11,620 nucleotides of DNA, from positions 1 to 11,620 of the forward strand of contig JANYAG010000141.1 of assembly GCA_025361465.1 (NCBI GenBank), given 5' to 3'. The DNA is from Gemmatimonadota bacterium (GTDB taxonomy: Bacteria; Gemmatimonadota; Gemmatimonadetes; Gemmatimonadales; GWC2-71-9). Positions 7,641 to 11,620 of this stretch are shown here, one piece after another. Positions within the stretch are counted from its first letter, which is position 1. The number at the start of each line of letters is the position of its first letter. Made by a program: the position numbers and the translations under genes. The notes below the pieces were generated by a model that was given only the letters and a program-made list of their open reading frames with translations, had not been told where the DNA came from and made no database searches.

Positions 7641-7672
7641 CGCCCATCTCCAGTGTGGGGAGGAGATGGGCG
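7641..7672 (-). terminator. Riboswitch expression-platform hairpin (terminator and/or start-site occluder)
   Basis: On the minus strand CGCCCATCTCC (7672-7662) pairs perfectly with GGAGATGGGCG (7651-7641), an 11-base-pair GC-rich stem with a 10-base loop. TTTT (7640-7637) follows directly, then GTC and the btuC ATG. This is the layout of an intrinsic terminator, although the T-run is short. The 3' arm also holds the only GGAG near the start codon, so the same hairpin could block ribosome binding. By analogy with other cobalamin riboswitches, B12 binding would favour this hairpin and turn off the operon; which mechanism dominates is not visible from sequence. Confidence 0.7.
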
Positions 7673-7704
7673 CGAAGACGAAGCCGGCCCCGATGGGCGC
7701 GAAG
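7665..7704 (-). repeat. Two 13-base direct repeats in the B12 leader
   Basis: The sequence CTTCGCGCCCATC (minus strand) occurs at 7704-7692 and again at 7677-7665, offset by 27 bases. The second copy supplies the 5' arm of the terminator-like hairpin. The first copy can pair 8 bases (CGCCCATC with GATGGGCG) with the same 3' arm. The repeat therefore gives the 3' arm two alternative partners. Confidence 0.8.
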
Positions 7705-7714
7705 CTCCACTGCA

Positions 7715-7751
7715 CGCCACCGTTCCCTCCCCCGAGGGATTGCAGGTGGCG
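7715..7751 (-). other. Second strong hairpin in the leader, between riboswitch and terminator
   Basis: On the minus strand CGCCACC (7751-7745) pairs with GGTGGCG (7721-7715), enclosing an inner perfect 6-base-pair stem TCCCTC/GAGGGA (7739-7734 with 7729-7724) with a GGGG loop. The outer stem shares its first two bases with the 3' strand of riboswitch stem P1 (7750-7761). It may be a spacer structure or a part of the switching mechanism. Confidence 0.6.
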
Positions 7752-7897
7752 CGAACGGAGAGGTCTCCTGGCTTCGGGCGCGTCGTTCGCCTTCCCGGGA
7801 GCATCCCAGTGGCAAAGTGAACGACGACAGCTACTACCCGTTACAGTGGCGGGGCCGCGCCGGTGTTGCACCGGACTTCCGAGCGTCCCCATTCGCG
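7750..7897 (-). ncRNA. Cobalamin (adenosylcobalamin-type) riboswitch aptamer
   Basis: The minus strand carries the conserved cobalamin aptamer elements in order: GGAAGTCCGGTGCAACACC (from 7880), the CCCGCCACTGTAACGGG core, a second GCCACTGGGA followed by CCGGGAAGGCG, and the B12 box AAGCCAGGAGACC (7774-7762). A closing stem P1 of 12 base pairs, with two G-U pairs, is formed by CGCGAATGGGGA (7897-7886) and TCTCCGTTCGCG (7761-7750). An internal 8-base-pair stem pairs 7826-7819 with 7788-7781. It lies in the leader of btuC and is expected to lower expression of the transport operon when B12 is plentiful. It also identifies the substrate of the downstream transporter. Confidence 0.96.
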
Positions 7898-7920
7898 AAC
7901 ACACTTCAGTTGTCCTGACG

Positions 7921-7949
7921 AAGCTAGGAGCGTTCGCTCACCTCGGCAA
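7921..7949 (-). promoter_or_regulatory. Candidate sigma70-type promoter for the B12 operon
   Basis: On the minus strand TTGCCG (7949-7944; 4 of 6 bases to the -35 consensus) and TAGCTT (7926-7921; 3 of 6 to the -10 consensus) are 17 bases apart. Transcription would begin near 7914, about 17 bases before the riboswitch P1 stem. This is the spacing expected for a leader transcript. The promoter overlaps the 3' end of the preceding gene (stop at 7938). The match is weak and the promoter is supported mainly by its location. Confidence 0.3.
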
Positions 7950-9050
7950 GTGGGACGCGAGTTCGTCCTTCAACCGCGTCCGTTCCTGCTGGTACGCCTG
8001 CCAGTCGGCCTCGGGCATGCTGCCGGGGCCAGCCGCATGGGCGGCGTCCAGCGCCACGATGCGATCGAGAATGGATTCGGCGTCCGGATCGAGGCCGGCC
8101 GGCCAGGCGACCCGTGGCTGGGGCGCGGCGGCGGCGCGACGAGACGACACCAAGCCGAGACCCAGCAGGCCGGTGCCGAGCAGCGCGATCAGCGCCGGCA
8201 AGACCCAGGTCGAGGTGCGGGACGGCACCGGAAACTCCAGCACCAGTGGCTCACCTGCGCGCATCGGTCCGTCCCATTTCGTGAAATGGCGTCCGGCCAC
8301 CGTCATCGTGTCGCGACGCACGAGGCCCCCACGCACCACCAGCTTGTCGTCTTCCGAAAGCACATCGACCCCAGGGATGTCGTGATCGATGGGCACCTCG
8401 AAGCGCGCGACATCACTCGGGATGCGGTAGGTCACCGTGAGCTCACGAGACCCGGGCGGGATCGCCGCAAGAAGCAGCAAGGTATCCGCCCGTTGCGCCA
8501 CCGTTTCGACGGCAAAGTCGCCTTCGCCGAGTTCGACCTGTTGCGCACGCGGCGGGAGCCGCATCGTCCAGGTCGGATGCAGTGTGTCGCCCGCAAGGCG
8601 CGTCACGGTGCCCGCGTTCTGGAGCAGGACCAGGTCGGCCACCGCGCGAGTGCCGGTTTGGTCGATGGGCCCGACCACCAGGTGGCGCATCGACACCGTG
8701 AGCTCGGCGCTCGACGATGTGTCGTACACCACCAGACGGATGTCACGATCGGCATGCTGGGGGTCGTGGAGGACCGGAGGGGCGAAATACTCGATCCCGC
8801 GGAACCGGGCGCTCAGCAGGTAGATCGCGCCCGTGTCGGGTCGCACCCGCAACCGGAATCCGCCGCTTGCATCGCTCGCCACCGAATCGATCGGCCCCTG
8901 AACGTCCTTGCCGACCCGATGGAGCACCACCATCGCGCGGGCGACCGGCACCGAATCCCGGTTGGTTCGGCGCAGAATCCGTCCGGCAATCTCCACGGGC
9001 GCATTCCGCGGCTTCGCCGGCACCTGTGGCGGCTGCTGGGCAGCAACCAC
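7938..9050 (-). CDS. Unrecognised membrane-anchored periplasmic protein with N-terminal beta-sandwich
   Basis: I do not recognise this family. Numbered from the GTG at 9050, the protein has 370 residues. Residues 20-70 resemble a carboxypeptidase-regulatory/Ig-like beta domain (IAGRILRRTNRDSVPVARA ... DASGGFRLRV), followed by further beta-rich sequence. One membrane segment (about 282-302) is followed by basic residues. The C-terminal cytoplasmic tail (about 324-370) has the pattern LDRIVALDAAHAAG...WQAYQQERTRLKDEL, like the short helical SHOCT-type tails. The bulk therefore probably sits in the periplasm, which requires a signal peptide. The GTG is the first standard start codon in this frame, but eight in-frame codons just upstream read L-I-L-L-A-L-S-L and continue into VVAAQQ, a signal-peptide core. 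The true start may thus be CTG at 9074, overlapping the ahcY stop as CTGA, or CTG at 9089. Function is unknown; it is co-directional with metK-ahcY. Confidence 0.75.
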   Translation of the reverse strand: MVAAQQPPQVPAKPRNAPVEIAGRILRRTNRDSVPVARAMVVLHRVGKDVQGPIDSVASDASGGFRLRVRPDTGAIYLLSARFRGIEYFAPPVLHDPQHADRDIRLVVYDTSSSAELTVSMRHLVVGPIDQTGTRAVADLVLLQNAGTVTRLAGDTLHPTWTMRLPPRAQQVELGEGDFAVETVAQRADTLLLLAAIPPGSRELTVTYRIPSDVARFEVPIDHDIPGVDVLSEDDKLVVRGGLVRRDTMTVAGRHFTKWDGPMRAGEPLVLEFPVPSRTSTWVLPALIALLGTGLLGLGLVSSRRAAAAPQPRVAWPAGLDPDAESILDRIVALDAAHAAGPGSMPEADWQAYQQERTRLKDELASHLPR

Positions 9051-9070
9051 GAGGGAAAGCGCGAGGAGGA

Positions 9071-10414
9071 TCAGGTGCCCGCGTCCCAGCTCGCGAGATA
9101 GGTGACCTGTTCCGGCGTGAGCACGTCGAAGTGGGTCCCCATCGCCGCCAGCTTGAGGGTGGCGATCTGGACATCGACCTCGCGCGGCAGCATGTGCACC
9201 TGCCGGCCGAGCGTCGCCTCGTTCTTCACCAGGTACTCGGCCGCGAGCGCCTGATTGGCGAACGACATATCCATCACCGAGGCCGGGTGCCCCTCGGCGG
9301 CGGCCAGGTTGATCAGGCGTCCCTCCCCGAGCACCAGGATGCGGCGCCCGTCGACCACGAACTCCTCGACGAAGTTCCGCACCGCACGGTGCTCACTGGA
9401 AATCTTGGCCAGCGCCTCGAGGTCGAGCTCGACGTTGAAGTGCCCGGAGTTGCAGACGATGGCACCGTCCTTCATCGCAAGGAAGTGTTCCGCGCGGATG
9501 ACATGGATGTTGCCCGTCAGGGTGCAGAAGACATCCCCCCTCGGCGCGGCCTCGGCCATGGTCATGACTTCAAACCCGTCCATGCGGGCTTCGAGCGCGG
9601 CCACCGGCTCGATCTCCGTGACGATCACCTGCGCACCGGCCCCCCGCGCCCGCATGGCCAGCCCACGGCCACACCAGCCGTACCCTGCCACCACGAAGGT
9701 GCTGCCAGCCACCAGCACGTTGGTCGCGCGCACGATGCCATCGAGGGTCGACTGTCCCGTGCCGTAGCGGTTGTCGAACATGTGCTTGGTGCGCGAGTCG
9801 TTGACGGCGATGATCGGGAACGCAAGGATCCCTTCCTTCGCCATCGCCTTGAGCCGGATCACGCCCGTGGTGGTCTCTTCGGTCGAACCGCGCACGCGCG
9901 CGACCAGCGCCGTCCGCTCGGCCGGCGACATCGCTTCGACCATCCGGCGGATCGGCCCGGCAAGGTCCTCCAGGCGACCGAGCTTGACCATGTGCAGCGA
10001 GCTCACCAGGTCCGCCCCGTCATCCTGCGTCAGGTCGGGACCGAAGGCGAGCGCCTGCGCCAGATGGGTGTAGTAGGTCTCGTGATCCTCGCCCTTGATG
10101 GCGTAGACGTGGACGCCCTGGTCGCGCACCAGGTGCGCCGCAACGTCGTCCTGTGTCGACAACGGATTCGACGCGCACAAGGCCACCTCGGCGCCCGCGG
10201 CACGGAGGGTCGCCATGAGGTTCGCCGTCTCGGTAGTGACATGGAGACAGCAGGAAACCTTTCGGCCAGCCAGCGGCTTCTCCTTCAGGAAGCGCTGACG
10301 GATCTGCCGCAGCACCGGCATCGAACGTTCGGCCCACTCGGACCGTCGCTTCCCTTCATCGGCAAGGTCGAGGCTGCGAACGTCGTACGGGGCGTCGAGA
10401 GAAATCGATGTCAT
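9071..10414 (-). CDS. ahcY: Adenosylhomocysteinase (S-adenosylhomocysteine hydrolase)
   Basis: This cytoplasmic NAD-dependent enzyme splits S-adenosylhomocysteine into adenosine and homocysteine, removing the inhibitory by-product of methylation. The 447 residues show H58 in LHVTTETANL, the DDGADL substrate loop (131-136), EETTTGV (179-185), the catalytic NDSRTKHMFDN with K210, D214 and N215, and the NAD-binding GYGWCGRG (244-251). LEALAK, EGRLINLAAAEGHP and MSFANQ follow in order. Two departures from the textbook enzyme are visible. About 23 extra residues sit between the DDGADL and EETTTGV motifs. The C-terminus ends in YLASWDAGT, without the KPDHYRY tail that reaches the NAD of the neighbouring subunit in eukaryotic and many bacterial enzymes. 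The ATG at 10414 has AAGGAA about 8 bases upstream, 12 bases after the metK stop, so the two are probably one transcript. Confidence 0.97.
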   Translation of the reverse strand: MTSISLDAPYDVRSLDLADEGKRRSEWAERSMPVLRQIRQRFLKEKPLAGRKVSCCLHVTTETANLMATLRAAGAEVALCASNPLSTQDDVAAHLVRDQGVHVYAIKGEDHETYYTHLAQALAFGPDLTQDDGADLVSSLHMVKLGRLEDLAGPIRRMVEAMSPAERTALVARVRGSTEETTTGVIRLKAMAKEGILAFPIIAVNDSRTKHMFDNRYGTGQSTLDGIVRATNVLVAGSTFVVAGYGWCGRGLAMRARGAGAQVIVTEIEPVAALEARMDGFEVMTMAEAAPRGDVFCTLTGNIHVIRAEHFLAMKDGAIVCNSGHFNVELDLEALAKISSEHRAVRNFVEEFVVDGRRILVLGEGRLINLAAAEGHPASVMDMSFANQALAAEYLVKNEATLGRQVHMLPREVDVQIATLKLAAMGTHFDVLTPEQVTYLASWDAGT

Positions 10415-10426
10415 GATGGGGATTCC

Positions 10427-11620
10427 TTAAGCCTTGGTGGCGGCACGCAGATCGGCAATCCGATCGGTCCGTTCCCAGGTGAAGAGTTCGACCCGTTGCG
10501 GCGCGCGACCGGGTTCGGTGTAACTGCCCTTTTCGGGCTTGCGGCCGAAATGGCCGTACGCTGCGGTGGCCGAGTAGATCGGTTGACGCAGCTTCAGGTC
10601 GGCAATCAGCCGGGCCGGGCGCAGGTCGAACACCTCTCGCACCGCGCGCTCGAGCCGCTGATCCGGCACCGTGCCGGTGCCAAAGGTATTGATGTATACC
10701 GAGACCGGCTTGGCGACGCCGATGGCGTAGGCAACCTGGACCTCGACGCGCTTCGCCAGCTTGGCAGCCACGATGTTCTTCGCGACGTGGCGCATGGCGT
10801 ACGCGGCCGAGCGATCGACCTTGGTCGGGTCCTTGCCGCTGAATGCCCCGCCGCCGTGCCGCGCCATGCCGCCGTACGTGTCAACAATGATCTTCCGTCC
10901 GGTCAGCCCGGCATCACCCTGCGGCCCGCCGATGACGAAGCGTCCGGTCGGATTGACATGGATCCGCGTGCCGGCATAGTCGATCCCGAACTCGTCGAGC
11001 ACCGGCTCGATGACATCGGCGATCATGGCTTCGCGGATGGTGCGCTGCGAGAGCGCCCGCTTGCCATCGCGCTCATCGTGCTGGGTCGACACCACCACGG
11101 CGCGCACGCTGATCGGGCGGTCGTCCTCGTATGCGACCGAGACCTGCGTCTTGCCATCGGGCCGCAGCCAGAGATGCCGGGGCATCCCCTTGCCGCCCCG
11201 GCGCACCGCGGCGAGGCGCTCGGCCATCCGGTGCGCCAGCACGATCGGCAGCGGCATCAACTCGGGGGTCTCGTCGGTGGCGTATCCGAACATCATGCCC
11301 TGGTCGCCGGCCCCCTGATCGTCAGCGTTCTTGCCGTCGACGCCCTTGGCGATATCTGGGGACTGGCGGTCGATGGAGGTGAGCACCGCACAGGTGCGGT
11401 GATCGAAGCCCATGCTGGCGTCGATGTACCCGATCCGCTCGATCGTCGAGCGGACAATGTCCGGGATGTTGACGTAGGCCTTGGTGGTGATTTCTCCGGC
11501 GACCACGGCCATGCCGGTCGTGACCAGCGTCTCGCAGGCAACACGCGCCACCGGGTCGCGAGCCAGGATCGCATCGAGTACAGCATCAGAAATCTGGTCC
11601 GCCACCTTGTCGGGGTGGCC
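10427..11620 (-). CDS. metK: S-adenosylmethionine synthase (5' end outside the window)
   Basis: MetK makes S-adenosylmethionine from methionine and ATP in the cytoplasm. The visible 397 residues begin inside the N-terminal motif GHPDKVADQISDAVLDAIL, so the start codon lies about 15 codons beyond the right edge. Further hallmarks are GEITTKAYVNIPDI, the GAGDQG hexapeptide (visible residues 103-108), RPDGKTQVS, the P-loop-like GGGAFSGKDPTKVDRSAAY, and a C-terminal SATAAYGHFGR. A GTG at 11605 encodes the valine of GHPDKV and is not the start. The stop lies 12 bases before the ahcY start: SAM made here is converted by methyltransferases to the substrate of AhcY, so co-expression makes sense. Any upstream regulatory RNA is outside the window. 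Confidence 0.98.
   Translation of the reverse strand, partial: GHPDKVADQISDAVLDAILARDPVARVACETLVTTGMAVVAGEITTKAYVNIPDIVRSTIERIGYIDASMGFDHRTCAVLTSIDRQSPDIAKGVDGKNADDQGAGDQGMMFGYATDETPELMPLPIVLAHRMAERLAAVRRGGKGMPRHLWLRPDGKTQVSVAYEDDRPISVRAVVVSTQHDERDGKRALSQRTIREAMIADVIEPVLDEFGIDYAGTRIHVNPTGRFVIGGPQGDAGLTGRKIIVDTYGGMARHGGGAFSGKDPTKVDRSAAYAMRHVAKNIVAAKLAKRVEVQVAYAIGVAKPVSVYINTFGTGTVPDQRLERAVREVFDLRPARLIADLKLRQPIYSATAAYGHFGRKPEKGSYTEPGRAPQRVELFTWERTDRIADLRAATKA

Noticed and set aside
7634..7804. N-terminal extension of btuC
   Set aside because: It would translate the hairpins and the 3' part of the cobalamin riboswitch; ATG 7633 gives a normal permease start.
7928..7939. Inverted repeat GAGCG/CGCTC at the stop of the unknown gene
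   Set aside because: The stem is only 4-5 base pairs with almost no loop and no T-run, and it falls within the spacer of the candidate promoter. It is too weak to call a terminator or operator.
11603..11605. GTG as the metK start
   Set aside because: The codons to its right read G-H-P-D-K, part of the conserved N-terminal motif, so the gene continues past the window edge.

Overview
The window is a GC-rich stretch of a Gram-negative bacterial chromosome: it encodes a TonB-dependent outer-membrane receptor and a lipoprotein. Every gene I can support lies on the minus strand, so the genome reads from the right end of the window to the left. The mix of metK-ahcY, a Bacteroides-style BtuB plus beta-propeller lipoprotein arrangement, and a Thermotoga/archaea-like C-terminus on AhcY fits a Gemmatimonadota-like or related deep-branching lineage. 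That placement is inference from style, not from a marker gene.

Right part (about 9.07-11.62 kb): the methyl cycle. metK (S-adenosylmethionine synthase, cut by the window edge) is followed 12 bases later by ahcY (S-adenosylhomocysteine hydrolase). After it comes an unrecognised membrane-anchored protein whose hydrophobic leader begins exactly at the ahcY stop, apparently on a CTG codon.

Middle (about 2.74-7.95 kb): a vitamin B12 uptake operon. A candidate promoter sits in the 3' end of the unknown gene. It is followed by a well-conserved cobalamin riboswitch (7750-7897) and an expression platform that ends in a strong hairpin plus a T-run right before the first start codon. Then come btuC (permease), btuD (ATPase), btuB (outer-membrane receptor) and a beta-propeller lipoprotein. 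The joints are overlapping or nearly so: btuC/btuD 4 bases, btuB/lipoprotein 1 base. The lipoprotein is a strong candidate for a BtuG-type surface B12-capture protein. No BtuF periplasmic binding protein is present in the window.

Left part (0.15-2.74 kb): recO begins 3 bases after the lipoprotein stop and overlaps selB by 4 bases. A recombination-repair mediator and the selenocysteine elongation factor are therefore placed at the tail of what looks like one riboswitch-led transcript. After selB there is a 128-base gap and then the first codons of another minus-strand gene with a perfect ribosome binding site at the window edge.

Functionally, B12 is the cofactor of methionine synthase MetH, which closes the cycle run by MetK and AhcY, so the neighbourhood has a plausible metabolic theme. 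recO and selB do not fit this theme and look like passengers, or have their own promoter. I see no mobile element, CRISPR array, rRNA or tRNA.
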